From Nissolia schottii (taxonomy: Eukaryota; Streptophyta; Magnoliopsida; Fabales; Fabaceae), in the NCBI GenBank assembly GCA_003254905.1, contig QANU01001174.1:644919-708918 (forward strand): a DNA stretch of 64,000 bases, given 5' to 3'. Positions 49,384 to 61,462 of this stretch are shown piece by piece. Positions within the stretch are counted from its first letter, which is position 1. Each line of letters begins with the position of its first letter. The position numbers and the translations under genes were made by a program. Under the pieces are notes generated by a model. That model did not search any database. It was given only the letters and a program-made list of their open reading frames with translations, and was not told the DNA's origin.

Positions 49384-50514
49384 CTGCTGGCTAGTGTTCA
49401 TTGGCCAGTGGTCACTGTCATTTTCAGTGTCTCATGCCATGAGATACAAATATCTTCCTTGGTTTTTTAAAGGGTATTTGGCAAGTTAGAAAGAAAAATT
49501 ATCATGGTAAAAAAATAGAGCTAATTATTTTAAATTGTATAAAAAAAATTAATTTATAGTTAAATAATATTTAGTTTGAAATTAATATAAGAACTAGTTT
49601 AAATAATTTTTTAAGTTATTGAAATAAGATAAATAGTTGTTGCAGAGATAAATTAGTTTTTATTTTAATCATTCACTTTATGTTTGTTTTAACTATTTGA
49701 AGTAGATGTATAAAAAGGGTGGTTTAATTTTGACTCAAGTGAAAATTAAATTTGAACCGATCAAATATCCTTTTGGTAAAACGATCAAATTTAATTTGAT
49801 TCCAACCAAACCGTTTCTAATCAAAATAAGGTTACTTTGGTTCAGATCATTAGTTGAAGTTAAAAAGGTAATTGCATTTTTAATTTTTGTATCCTTGTAA
49901 TTACTATTAATAGGATAATCTTGGTTATGATATACTTAATAATAATAATAATGTAAATAGATAGATTATTTAAACAAATATAAAAATAAAAGATGAAAAA
50001 TAACCATATCACTTAAAACTTAAAGTGTAAATTTTGAAAATTTTAAAATAAATAAATAAAATAATTGAACATGTGATCATGTTAGTTGTTTTGGTAATTG
50101 GGTTAAAAAATAAAAAATTTGAAACCAAAATAATATTGTAATTGGTTTAGTTTGGGTTTGCATTTAAATAAATTAATTGCTCAAACTGATCTAAAAAATT
50201 GGCTTAGTTTGAATATTCGAATTTAATGGACCAATCTAATTCACTCACAGCCCTACTTTAAAGAATATTTTATCCAAAATGTTAACAGTTAAATTTTTAA
50301 TATTAAGATAAAATTTAATTTTGTTTAAATCTTATTTATTTTTCTTAAATGATGTATATGCCTTCTAATTAAACAAATTTATTTAAAAAAAATTGAAACA
50401 AACAGGACAATATTATATATACATAGACACACATTAAATTTTACAAATTAAATGGACTAGGTTTAATATAAAATCAAAATAGGAGGTCTCTAGTTAAATT
50501 ACAAACGTGTGGTT
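49384..50514. other. AT-rich intergenic DNA
   Basis: No gene is seen between the VAMP714 promoter and the Mutator-like element. Low-complexity AT sequence. Confidence 0.55.
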
Positions 50515-50587
50515 GGCAATACCAGAAATAGGTAATTAGCATACCGTTTCCAGGTTTATAATTTTTTTAAAATAAAAATAATAAATG

Positions 50588-50710
50588 GTTATCGATTTCA
50601 ATGCAAGTGTGCAGTGCAAGAGGCAGCTTTGTCGATTGCAGGAGGGGCGGGTGCAGGACCTAAAATCGACATAACGACTTTCGATTTCAGGCAACCTCAT
50701 TGACTGCACC
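50588..50710 (+). repeat. Left terminal region of the MULE
   Basis: Contains atcgatttcaatgc, cctaaaatcgac and cgatttcaggcaacctc, matching in inverted order the right terminal region at 56570-56700. It is G/C-richer than the flanks. Confidence 0.6.
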
Positions 50711-51149
50711 GCGCGTTGGTGACTATGCCAACTGCCCCTAAGCTTCCTATTCTCCCTGTATAAGCCTTCCAAAGCAATGCCCCAAATGCTTCACTGAAGG
50801 CTTCTTCTTCTCCTTTACTCTATTCTGTCCTTCACTTCTATTCTGTTCTTCACTTCATATATTATTTGTAATTATGTTGTTAAAAAGTGAGACACAAAGT
50901 ATGCTCTACATTTGTCTTACTTTGAGGATCATGTGTACAAAAAACGTGCGCTCACTTTGATATTTCAAAAAAAGTTGTTGATAAGTATTTGTTATTCGTT
51001 TATTATTTCTATCTATGTTGTTAAAAGGCAAGTCACGAAGTATGATCTACACTTGCATTATTGTTAGTAATCACACACGCTTATTTTGACATTATAAAAA
51101 AACATTATTGAGAACAACATATTTTTTGTTTATTAATAATTTTATTATT

Positions 51150-52560
51150 ATAGGATGCGCGAAGTTTAAGAAGTAGACACGAAAACATTAAGTCACCTAA
51201 TCCTATGATACAACACTATCTAGAAAATGCTAGTTTGATAAAGGTGGCTTCAATGCCTACCATGCAAATCAACCATGACCTTATTAATGCGCTTGTGGAG
51301 CGTTGGAGACCATAGACACACACATTTAATATACCTCACGGCAAGTGTGCAGTAGCATTGGAAGATGTGATAATGTTACTTGGGATCCGATGTGATGACC
51401 TCCCTGTGACATGAACGACCCTCAAAGATTTGTGTCATGAACTACTTGGGGTAATTCCTAACCTTCATGTATGACAGGATCGTTCATATCTATAGTGTGG
51501 TTACGTGATGATTTTGCTGTTGAAATCCACACTAATTTTGACGAGCATGACATGCAATAAATAATGGAGTGGCATGCCAGTGGATATATGTTGCGGCTGT
51601 TTGCAGATATTTTGTTTTGCGACAAGCACGGGAATGGGGTTCATTCAAAGTACTTGGCATTGCTTCATAATGTGAACGGGATCGGGTCGTACAGCTGGGG
51701 GTCAGTTGTCCTGGTTATACTTGACTGGTCATTATGTCGTGCTATGCGTGCGACATGTGTGGGAATCTGTGGGTGTATGGTGCTCCTCTAGACATGGGCG
51801 TTTTATAAACTTCTGATACTAGCTCCCACACCACATGCTACATACTATTACCCATTTCCCCTTGCATTGCAGTAATTTTTTTTGTGTCTTCAATTTAATA
51901 ACCAAATAATTTTTTATTTGTTGATTTAAATAATATACAAATTTTCAGATGGTCGGCACACACATATACTCGTCATGGTCAACCCACTACACTCTTAGAA
52001 GTGAGAAACCACATTGAACATATGCCCCAGATGAGGTATGTATTAATTAAAACATTGTATATGTTTTATATTATGCATTGATAATATTTGTATCTAAATT
52101 GTTCTTTTTATGCAGTTTATTTGACAACCATATAAGCACCCAGCAATTAACGTTGTCATTCTAGTAGCAATGAAGAATATGAGACATACATGACCAGTAG
52201 TTTGCTTGCTCGTTTGTTTTGAGACAGTCAAGTGGCATGCAAATGACCATGTAATGCAACAATTTGGGTTGATACAGATATTGCTCGTTGGACCTAGTAG
52301 TGGTGTCATGGGGAATGCTCATGATCGAGATCTAAGGGGAATCAATAGGCCCTATCATTGATTAATTGGGTGCAAAGGCATGAGCAATGGATTCAATGGT
52401 GGATGAATGACGTTCTACTAGTTGGTGAACAAGTTATTTCCTACAGGCCTTCAGATGAGTATTGGCAATGGTACAAACACAATGGATAGCGATTTCTTCT
52501 GAGGGCATATCATACTGACGATTTGTTTGAGGTTTGACAGACGTATTTTCTCTCACCTCC
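51150..52560 (+). pseudogene. Plant mobile domain (PMD) gene, N-terminal domain, broken
   Basis: Translation in shifting frames gives PMD landmarks in order: LINALVERWRP then a stop then THTFNIPHGKCAVALEDV and MLLGIRCDD; a WLRDDF piece; ADILFCDKHGNGVHSKYL, LLHNVNGIGSYSWGSVVL and a CRA.RA piece; YTRHGQ; then ETVKWHANDHVMQQFGL and YH..LIGCK. These match the aminotransferase-like plant mobile domain (PF10536 type) shared with MAIN/MAIL1 and the long form of phosphatase PP7. At least three stops and several frame changes break it, some possibly at introns. In plants the non-transposon members act in gene silencing and genome stability. This copy lies within a transposon and probably makes no full protein. 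Confidence 0.8.
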
Positions 52561-52570
52561 TCATGGTCAC

Positions 52571-53330
52571 ATGGGCCCACCACAAGATTTCTTTAGTCAT
52601 GCCCCTCCACAAAATGTCTTTGGTCATGCCCCTCAACATAATGTCTTTGCCCATGCTGTCCCGCAGGATTTCTTCACTCCTCAGTCCCAGTCGCCACCTC
52701 AAAAAGTTTATATCCCAGAGCTGACCACCTTTCACCATAGTTTTAATGGTCATGTTTCAAATCGTTTGGGTGAACAATATGGTGATATATCTTCATTGAC
52801 AATTGAAAACAACTACAACAAATTATGAGAACTTTGAGTTGTTGTCACTTGGGTCGTCATCGTCTAACCACCCTTATCCTGAACCTCATGCTGAACCTCC
52901 GTATAGATGTTCATTCAAGGTAGGATCTTTGCACGCTGGTGAAGGATCTTCTCGGCCACAGAAATCTGGTAGAAGGTCCTTTCATTTAGCATCTTCTTCA
53001 AGATCTGTTGAGCCACATGAGCAATCCCAGAGAAGATTTGTTGACGTTCATAGAGGTTATTTTGAGCCCTCAGCTCCCACATTACCTTTTGATCTGAACG
53101 AGCAACCTGAAGAGGAAGTGGATATGGTACACCAGTCGATAAATGAGCAAGTGAGGTCAACTCCTACACTACCGTCACCTACCAGTGGTCGAAAGGGGAA
53201 CATATTGACAAATATGGTGAGGTCGGTGCAGAGAGGGTGGCGAACATTATTGGGCTGCTCTACCAATAGAGGTGGAGGCCCCACAACGGGTGAAGGTCAA
53301 GTGCATGCACAATCGAGATTTGAACTTTGA
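52571..53330 (+). CDS. C-terminal low-complexity tail of the PMD protein with DLNxxP motif
   Basis: Two overlapping open frames (52571-52828; 52803-53330, 175 residues) follow the PMD remnants. The first has a degenerate repeat of HAPPQNVFGHAP-type units (FSHAPP, FGHAPQ, FAHAVP). The second is Ser/Arg/Pro-rich and holds FDLNEQPEEE, with DLNEQP encoded at 53091-53108. DLNxxP is one form of the EAR motif that recruits TOPLESS-type corepressors. The second frame has no stop up to TGA 53328-53330. It probably encoded the flexible tail of the PMD protein, and whether it is translated now is doubtful. No known folded domain is seen. Confidence 0.5.
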
Positions 53331-53761
53331 GATCGTGGGGCGATAAGGACACTTGACAGATAAAAACTGTCAAAGGTTCTGACAGAAAATAACCAGGCTC
53401 CAATGGAAACTGACCATCCATAGTGATACATATTAGATATTATTGTAATATTGTACTTATGTATAGAGGTTAGATTAGTTATTTAATTCTAAAATAATAT
53501 ATCTAATTCAATCATTTATTAACTTTTAAATAACCACTTGTTTGATTAAACACTTGTCTATCACAGTTACATGAATTTAACAAGTCTACATCAATGGCTC
53601 GAACTCGCACTAGTGTGATGGCACTGAGTACTAGTATGGTCTGAGCCCAGACAAAGGGCACAACGTCTTTGTCGTTGACCATCAGTTGAATCCATTTCAC
53701 TGTGGGAACGAGTTGATCTCGACCTTCCTGGTTTATTACGCTTTAAACTGACAGTGACAAA

Positions 53762-56343
53762 TTATTCGTCATATGTATTACAAAGGTTGTTCATGTTGTA
53801 TACTTTATCAACGTAAGCTCTCCAATCAAGACTGGCACTGTTACAAGATGCAACAACATGAATAGATGGAAACTTATATTGTTGAAAAGCACCACAATCA
53901 CAATACTTTGTCCTCAGATCAACCTTGTAATCATTCATTGACGACAAATTCTTGCACTGAAATAATTTATTTACTCTAGAAAAATTGAACACCTACATCC
54001 ATAAGTGTGAATGTATTTGATATTAATTAATGGTATATCAAACATTATGGGGAAATACTATAGTGCGATAATTACCAGCAACGATCCGATTTTTGGAATG
54101 ATTTCTTCGAGTATTTTTGTGATATAAATTCATGACTCACGTTTCTTTGAGCATACACACTCCTTCCGTACTCAACAAATAGAGGATTTGCATTTAAATA
54201 CATCTCTTGAACCAACGCCATAATGGGAAAATTGAGAGCCTCCAAAAACTTAGAGTTCATCGACTTGTCCAAGTTGATTGTCATATAAGAACAACAACGT
54301 CAACCATTGAATGCACAAATTCACTTTTCTCTTGGAATAGCATCTATCCAAGCTGCGTAATTTTCACTGTGCTAGCATAGGCTCTCTTATCGATGGTTGT
54401 ACTGTTCGATTGTGCTCAAATAACCTGCCTATTTGTTAACAATGAAGTTGTTATGAAATAAACCAGTAAATCATAATTCACAAGTACAACTAAAAGCGCA
54501 CACAAGTGTAACTTACTAATACCCTTGACTAGCTTTTCTATGTACTTGACCTTGAAATGTCTGGTGAAATTTTGCGCAATGTGTCTAATGCAGTAGAGGT
54601 GGTAGGCCCAATGGCCATTCATTTACCGTATTCTTGACTTTATTGACTCGTGGCAATCTAATATCAACCTAATTCCTCCTGCTACATGTGGTAACACTTC
54701 ACAGATCGCAGTCAAGAAAAAATGTCAGGCATCTATTGTTTCACCCTTAACAATTGCAAAAGTAATGGACAATATATTCTGATTGCCGTTTTGTGTGGAT
54801 GCCATCAATAAAATATCCTTGTATTGCCCATACAAGTGTGTTCCATCAACCTGGATCATTAGTTTGCAGTAAATGAATGGCTTAATGCAAGGCTCAAAAC
54901 TCAAAAACGCATGTCAAAAAATTTCAACACCTGTATGCAATGATCCATCGACATTGTAAGCATCGACAATATCCATTTCAACTATGCATGAATCATCAAA
55001 ATGCTTCAATGCAAGTAACCAATATGGCAACTCATTGTACCAATCTTCCCAATTGTCGTACACTTGTGCGATTGCTTTTTGATTTGCTAGTCATGCCTTC
55101 TGGCATGATGGCCAGTATCCGTGGCAGTCCACAACCCTTGCCTAAATGGCTTTTACTAATCTTTGGCGTTAGCAATGTGGTCAGAAGTCAATTTGGAGTG
55201 TTCTCGGGTAAGTGTTGAGGCAACACAATTATGACGACCATTTACTTAGTATCTTCCTAGAAGTAGTTGTTCTTTTTTAGTGTCTCCCTAATAAGTCACT
55301 GACATCCATTGCCAAAGTATTGGCATTTGTAATAGTATGTAATCGATTCTGACTCTTTCACTTTATAATCCACCTCGATACGCATGCAATGGTTTGCAAC
55401 AGTTACTTTGACTGCATCTTTATCATTGAAAATTCTCCCTTTGTAGAGATCATTTGTTACACCACAATCATTTTTCATGTCTCCAAAATTCATTGCCTAC
55501 ATACTGTCAGCATCAAATGTGCGTAGGAAAGGTGGTGGTTCATCATCTTCATTATCTGTAATTTTTAAATGTTCACAACATTTAATAATTAAGATGGTTA
55601 TAGAATTATGAATCTAAAATTAATTATTTTCATAAACACATTAATTGAAACTTTATTCCAATGATGTGGATAATTAAATAAAAATTAATAGACAATTTTA
55701 ATAACTCGATCTCTTATTAGTTAACATAGATTTTTTTTTCTTCTGATACATAAGATCCTCTACACGAGGTAAGTCTAGAGCATACTTTTCTTTCTCTGTT
55801 AATTTTAAGATAGTTATAGAATTATAAAAAATTAATACTTAATAGTACCTGGATCGTCATCAGTTCCACTATCTTCAGGCATATCACTTTCATGCCCACT
55901 CCAACTAGCATCTCATCTTCGTTTGCGAACATCTCATCATTCGATAGTAATGTCGGTGTAACGTTATCTCGGTACACTAAATTTAAACTCAGACCACGTT
56001 CATTATCAATATTAGGAACAATCTCCTCAAAGTTGACAAACAATTCAATGCCACTGAGACTTGTCTTATAAGTCTCATATAAATAAAACATTCGTTGTTC
56101 CTGTAGGTCATTCAATATCTTAAAAGGACGATATTTAACAACTCCATTAATGAAAGACACAGGAGCCTTATATCTTATTCTCTCTACTCTCCTATTAAAA
56201 TGAGAACAAATTGCACAATGCAAATAAGATAACAACATAGAGGGCCATATTATAACAAACTTGGCATCATTATCACTAACAAACTCAACTTCTTCAACAT
56301 CCGATTTTTTCACGGAATCATTATAAAAAAATAAAAGTGGCAA
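53762..56343 (-). pseudogene. MuDR-type MULE transposase, broken
   Basis: Read from 56343 down. The N-terminal MULE region (56343-55822, 173 codons) has IRYKAPVSFINGVVKYRPF and GIELFVNFEE. A MuDR DNA-binding module follows at 55493-55296 (GRIFNDKDAVKVTVANHC, then YYYKCQYFGNGC). A WYNELPYWLLALKHF block lies near 55000. The catalytic domain carries QVDGTHLYGQYKDILLMA (first Asp) at about 54870-54815, then NQNILSITFAIVKGET, a stop where a Trp is usual, LILDCHESI, and a C/H pair in HLYCIRHIAQNFTRHFK near 54590. The last piece (53992-53762) is a SWIM-type zinc finger (YCDCGAFQQYKFPSIHVVA) in which the third Cys is Ser. Stops, shifts and the lost ligand show it is inactive. Confidence 0.85.
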
Positions 56344-56569
56344 TACCTTCCCTACTCATTTTTTTTCCCTCTTAAAAATATAAAATGGATATAGACACTA
56401 TAGAAAAAAAAAAAGAGAACAAGAAGAAATATATGAAGAGAAAATTGTGTGAGAAGAGAAGAGAAGAGTTTGAGTTATACAATTGAGTGGTGGGTATTTA
56501 TAGATGGAGATTTTTGGGTTGGTGCGAGTTATTATTTATTTTTTCACTGTTTTTTCCTGAAATTGGCAC

Positions 56570-56700
56570 TGTCAATACCAATTTTAGACACTGATGCAAC
56601 TTTTCCTGAAATCGTTTTGCTCATTATCGATTTCACTCCCTAACGCCATCTTTTCATTTGTTGAATGCCTAAAATCGATACCCTGGATGCCGATTTCAGT
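56570..56700 (-). repeat. Right terminal region of the MULE
   Basis: Contains cctgaaatcgttttgctc, attatcgatttcactccc, gcctaaaatcgatacc and gccgatttcag, the inverted counterpart of 50588-50710. A further loose match (cctaaaatgacatt, inverted) continues to about 56760. Confidence 0.6.
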
Positions 56701-56830
56701 TTTTATTTTTTATTTTTTTGAAAAATCTTGAACTTGGCACTGCTAATGTCATTTTAGGTTAGCAAACCCATACTTTTGTAAAATAATTTCCTCACCCATG
56801 TGTATGTATGAGATAATTATCATTGGGGTT

Positions 56831-57366
56831 TTTATTTGTTAAACCCCCTCCACACGTGTGTTAGCCTTTTATTTTTCTTTTAATTATTGATTAATAGATT
56901 CTCGTTTAAAAAATTACTATTAATTAATAAATTGTAGAAGACTTCTTAAATATGACTCACTCATATCTCTCTTACGAAAATAGATCATCTTATGTGAAAA
57001 TCACACGTGGGTTGTGTGCACATTTTCATTACTATTTCTTTTTATTTTTAAATTTTTTTAAGATAATTCAATTAGTGGTGAAGATGTATATATGACCATG
57101 TTATGTGCAAACTAATTGAGGTTAAATAAATGATTAAAAAAAATACCTGAAGAAAGCTATCTTTCTTCTTCTATAACCTATCATTAGACTTATTTTCCTC
57201 TTGCTGAAAATCAATCCTATATTGTAAACCAATATAATAATAATGATTATATTACACATCGATCCCTATAATTGAATTTGTCAGCCATACATCACTCTAT
57301 CATTCTAATGAAGCCGTGACGTGGGGAGTGGTGATCTTGCAAGAGGGTCTAAGCATATGCTTTGAC
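56831..57366. other. Intergenic DNA and NAC 3' UTR
   Basis: AT-rich, no gene seen; the part next to 57366 is probably the NAC gene 3' UTR. Confidence 0.5.
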
Positions 57367-59217
57367 TTAGAGCCAATTGATCTGTCCCCATTCCCACGAC
57401 GGTTCTTGAAATTGGACCCCATCATTATTACTACTATTTCCATTCTCATTATCATTATAATTTAAATTCCAATTTGTGCCACTTGATCCTCCAGCCTCTT
57501 GCAGATTATAAGCACCTATGTGGGTGGTTTCAGATGAATTAGCAAATGACGCATCAACTCTGTTCTGATCATCAATCTCGTGTTGCCGTTGTGGCTCTGC
57601 TCTTGGATTCTCTAACGGTCGTCTATCAAATGCTCGAAAGCATCCAGATGTGACATAAATACGACACAAGCTGAATTCCCGCCTCAGCTAATTAAACACC
57701 AGAAAAAAGACTATGATCATCAGGATTCAGAAAAAATCAAACTGATAATTGTGCTTCGTACTCATAATTTTCGCATAATTTGCTTGTACTAATTTTCCTC
57801 TACTTTTTCATGCATGGGATAGAACAAACATGTAAGAATGACATATAACTAATTTTGTCATGGTCGCATCATGATTTTCGTTGAATACAAAAGGAAATAG
57901 CAATTTCTCCTATTCTTTTTGGTTTGGTTACACAATTTCTCTTATTCAGCTGTGCTCTTCGTGCTTTATGTTATTTTTCACCTGAAGACACCCAAATTGA
58001 AACAACTTGACATAATGTTACCTGTGATTGTAGTTTCACTTAAAGACATATTATCGAAACATTGAAACTTAGTTTATTATTAAGAATTCAACTCATTTGA
58101 CTCAAATTTAAGGCTTTTTGTATAAAATAAAAATTTTCTGATAATAACTTTTTTTTATTTTTAAGACTCAAATATTAAAAGACTTATATCACCATAACCA
58201 AATACCAATCACACGTCAATATATGATTGTAATATTTTCTTTTTTAACGTCAATAACGAGATTAGTAGCAACATTATATTAAAATGGTTGGAATGTACTA
58301 TACTTATTGCTCCCAACTAAAATCCACAATTACCACGTGTGGGTCAATTTAGGATATCTAAATTACCTGAGGGATGGCAGTGGGGGATTGGTGAGAGACG
58401 TGGATGGCTCTATACTCATTCATCTTCCACTTGGTTTTCCTCCCACTAGGGGCTCTCCCTTTGTAGAACACCATGGTTTTCTTCACCCCAATGACCCTAT
58501 TATCAGAAGAGTAAACGTAGCCAGGGGACCCCGTAGCCTTCCAGTACCCACAAGCAGTGGTTCTGTTGGGCCTTCCTCCCCTCGCCTCTCTCTCTTGACC
58601 CTGCCAAAAGAAGAACCACTGCTCCGTGTCCCCGCGACACATCTCCCCTGCAAGTGCTGCAACAAACAACACCAACATGGGCACCATTAATGCAACAAAA
58701 TCGAACCTAATTTCAACAAACATAATTTTGGGTTTTAAAAAAATAAAGGTGATTTCTTTCGACAAATATCTTCTCTTACTCATCATTTTATGATTTTATC
58801 ATCATAATTTATAATTCTTTAAACTTCCTAGTTGCGGCCGCAATTGGTGTTACAAAGTGTAGAACATTGCAGCAATAATATTGTGGCCATAATAACGATT
58901 GCTAACATCAATTTAAAATTAGCGTGACTGCAACTGCGGTGGGCATAAAACTCTTTTAACATGACAAATTGAATTCTTCAACTAAATCGCGAAACCATGA
59001 ATGAATCACTAGAGAATTAATGGAGGAGAGTGGGTAGTGTGAAGAGGATATATGAGTTGTTACTTGGAAGGTTCCAAGGCTCAACACCATTGATGTCAAT
59101 GACTGGGATAACTCTGTCCATGGAGCTTGTTTTCCCTTCAAGCTTCTTGCGTAGGTAGAAGCCAACCAGCTCTTCCTCTGTTGGGAAGAAGCGAAAACCA
59201 GGTGGGAGATCTTCCAT
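57367..59217 (-). CDS. NAC transcription factor (NAC090/NAC061-like)
   Basis: Three exons on the minus strand: 59217-59064, 58656-58367, 57687-57367; 254 residues. The NAC domain covers about 4-170 with all five blocks: [54 protein letters not shown] ... [13 protein letters not shown] ... [30 protein letters not shown] with WKMNEY, and [16 protein letters not shown]. The acceptor at 58656 was chosen over one 10 bases downstream because it yields the family LAGEMCRGD. The C-terminus is Asn/Glu-rich and ends [11 protein letters not shown], like the EPMWDWEQLTW end of Arabidopsis ANAC090. It should bind CGT-core DNA in the nucleus. ANAC090 relatives act in salicylate and senescence control; the role here is inferred. 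A TATA-like tatatat lies about 75 bases upstream. Confidence 0.93.
58832..58843. repeat. Perfect palindrome TTGCGGCCGCAA in NAC intron 1
   Basis: A 12-base perfect palindrome in AT-rich intron DNA. A related ctgcaactgcgg lies about 95 bases downstream (58926-58938), suggesting a small MITE-like remnant at about 58825-58945. Confidence 0.5.
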
Positions 59218-59289
59218 TAATGTCAGCTACTAGCTAGTACTTGTTGTGTGCCAATTTCACCATTTTGTAATAAATTTGGAATGAGCTAC

Positions 59290-59297
59290 ATATATAT
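59290..59297 (-). promoter_or_regulatory. TATA-like site of the NAC gene
   Basis: The minus strand reads GATATATATG about 75 bases upstream of the start codon. Weak evidence. Confidence 0.35.
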
Positions 59298-61139
59298 CCA
59301 CATGTATGGAGGGAGCTCCAAAAAGGGTGAAGTAGAGAAAGGGGGGGTGGGGCCAGGAAGAGAGCTTCAGCGTGTGAAATTGGAAATTTGTGGCAAGTTT
59401 GGGGATAGGTGGACACTTCACGCGGTTGTGGGTGCTAGAAAATGTCTTTGCTAGCCATATTTAGTACCATATCATGTATCTACATGCCTATTGCCTATGT
59501 ATGTATCCAATAGGCTACCCTTTTGAATCAGTCATCCTCTCTGAGAACCAATTAAAGGAGGACAGAAAAAGAAAAAAAAACAAAAAAAGAGGTTTAAAAA
59601 GGGGAGTTTTAGGATTCACTCGCCTGAAAAAAAACATCGGATTCATTCATGAATCTATTTTTTCACGTGATTCATGAATTATATATGCGTAATATTATAT
59701 AACATTTGCTGTAGAGAAAATAGCAATTTATTCCTATAAACTATATATTATGTTATGTGCATTTTACCTTAATTTTTAAAAATATGTAAATTAAATCTAA
59801 TATTTTAATATTAGCAAAAATTGACCCCATAGATAATTAAATTATCTTCATAAGAGTAATTTGATAATAAAGGATAATTTGCACATTTTAAAAGTTAGAC
59901 AATAAACCGTAATTAAAAACTTTGGCTTGGCCCGATCGAGTCAACCCAGAACCCGGTGACTCGATTATGGGATCGGGCCGATTATCTGAGTGGATCTGCC
60001 ACGTTCTAAACCTAGATTGACTTGACTGATTTTTATGAAACCCGATAACTTGATAATATGGTTGGGTCATTTTTTTTATACTCTTCTTCCGTCATAACTT
60101 TGATGCGATTGTTAGATTTCTTTCTTGATAATTGCTTAATAGTCAGTACGTAAAGATAGGCACTCAATGAACAACACATTTTTGTATGAGCATAAATTTA
60201 ACGATTTTTTTAAGTACAATTTTAACATATTATATTTAAACACATATAAAATAAAAACATATTTTACTGTCTTTATTATGTATTTAACTCTCACTAAATA
60301 TTTTTTAGTCTCATTAAATGAAACACATTTTCATTGTGTATATATGTTTAAATATAATACATTAAACTTGTACCCAGAATTTTTACGAAACCAACAAAAA
60401 CATGTTGTAACTATATATGAAGTAGCAAACTTTTACTTCGATCTAAACTTTTTTTTAATTTCAATAAAAGAAATGTAGTGTTTGTACATCATTTTCAGGT
60501 TTTCGCGTACACTGTTACATAATCTAATTAACTCTGCCTTAAGCCTAATTTTCCAATTATATTAAAAAAAATAACAAGTATTTTTAGAAAACTGGTTAAA
60601 AAGTTTAAAATACAAACATATTATTAAAATAATACACTTTTAATGTTTTAAATGTATTGAATGTTTAAAATTAATAAAATATTTTTACTTTAAAATCATT
60701 ACAAGTACTCTAATAAAACTCTTATATTTAACCATGCATGCGTCATCTTAGTTTTCCTTTGGCTTGTCTACTCGATCGGGAAGAGAAGCTTAGAACGGAA
60801 CAAGTCAGATTTTCTTTTGTCTCAAATTTCATCCAACAATATAGCTTAATTTTCAAGATATTACTATTGAACTGAATCATATTTCTTTAGTGCTTCAAGT
60901 TTGACCCTTTTTTTTAGTAATAACTATTTTAATGCACTTGTTAAGAAATAAAAGTAATAATTTTATGAATTAACAAAAAATGTTCTTGTTACTTTAGTTG
61001 GTCTTTAAAAAACTTTTAGTGCCATAATGGTCACCATAAAATTTGAACGTTGCATTGTCCAAAATAATCGTGATGGAGAGTGACGTGGCCGTTAATTGAA
61101 TCATTTTCTCATTCATCTCTCATAGTCAGTAATTAATAG
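59298..61139. other. Intergenic DNA
   Basis: No gene seen. About 59925-60065 is a G/C-richer patch with repeated gatcggg and acccggt-like words. The rest is AT-rich. Confidence 0.5.
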
Positions 61140-61345
61140 AGAATACAAGTCCTAGCAATGGACTTACTTCCCTTGTAAATTAAAGTTAGTTGAGTTAGTT
61201 AAGTTGGCTGAGTTAGTTACAATTTGTTATGTTAGTCAGATAGAGATTACTTGAGTCCCAAGCTAATGACTCGCTTGTATATATTGAGCTGAAAGCTCTT
61301 GAATCAATTTGAGAATTCTTTCTGAACTCTATTAGTAGTCACCTC
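61140..61345 (+). repeat. Candidate copia-type LTR fragment
   Basis: The string gttagttgagttagttaagt is followed by a TATA-like cttgtatatattgagc, then tcaatttgagaattctttctg. This copies the layout of the intact copia LTR here (gttagtt repeats, TATA, gaattc-rich leader), but the sequence is different. No target duplication was found. Confidence 0.4.
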
Positions 61346-61462
61346 CAAGAATTAAAACCACACCATTTTGAATAACAAAAACAATGTGGTTATGGTTTTT
61401 TATCTAAAAAAAATTATTCTTTCTTCCCCATGTCTCCATCTCCACCTATTTCCTCTTCCTCC

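Larger units (their letters stand above)
50515..56830. mobile_element. Degenerate Mutator-like element (MULE) carrying a PMD gene
   Basis: A ~6.3-kb unit with a MuDR-type transposase on the minus strand and a plant mobile domain gene on the plus strand, tail to tail. The ends have degenerate inverted similarity. The left 50660-50695 reads taaaatcgacataacgac then tttcgatttcagg. The right, inverted (around 56600-56635), reads gaaatcgataatgagc then aaaacgatttcagg. A second inner motif (tcgattttaggc / atcgatttcaatgc) follows. No 9-bp target duplication could be fixed, so borders are approximate. Both genes carry stops and frameshifts, so the copy is non-autonomous now. Family knowledge: PMD-coding genes are known passengers of MULE-type transposons. 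Confidence 0.75.

Noticed and set aside
58656-58667. Alternative NAC exon 2 acceptor 10 bases downstream (after cacttgcag)
   Set aside because: Its join would start exon 2 at GGGAGATG and lose the conserved Leu-Ala-Gly before EMCRGD, so the upstream acceptor is preferred.
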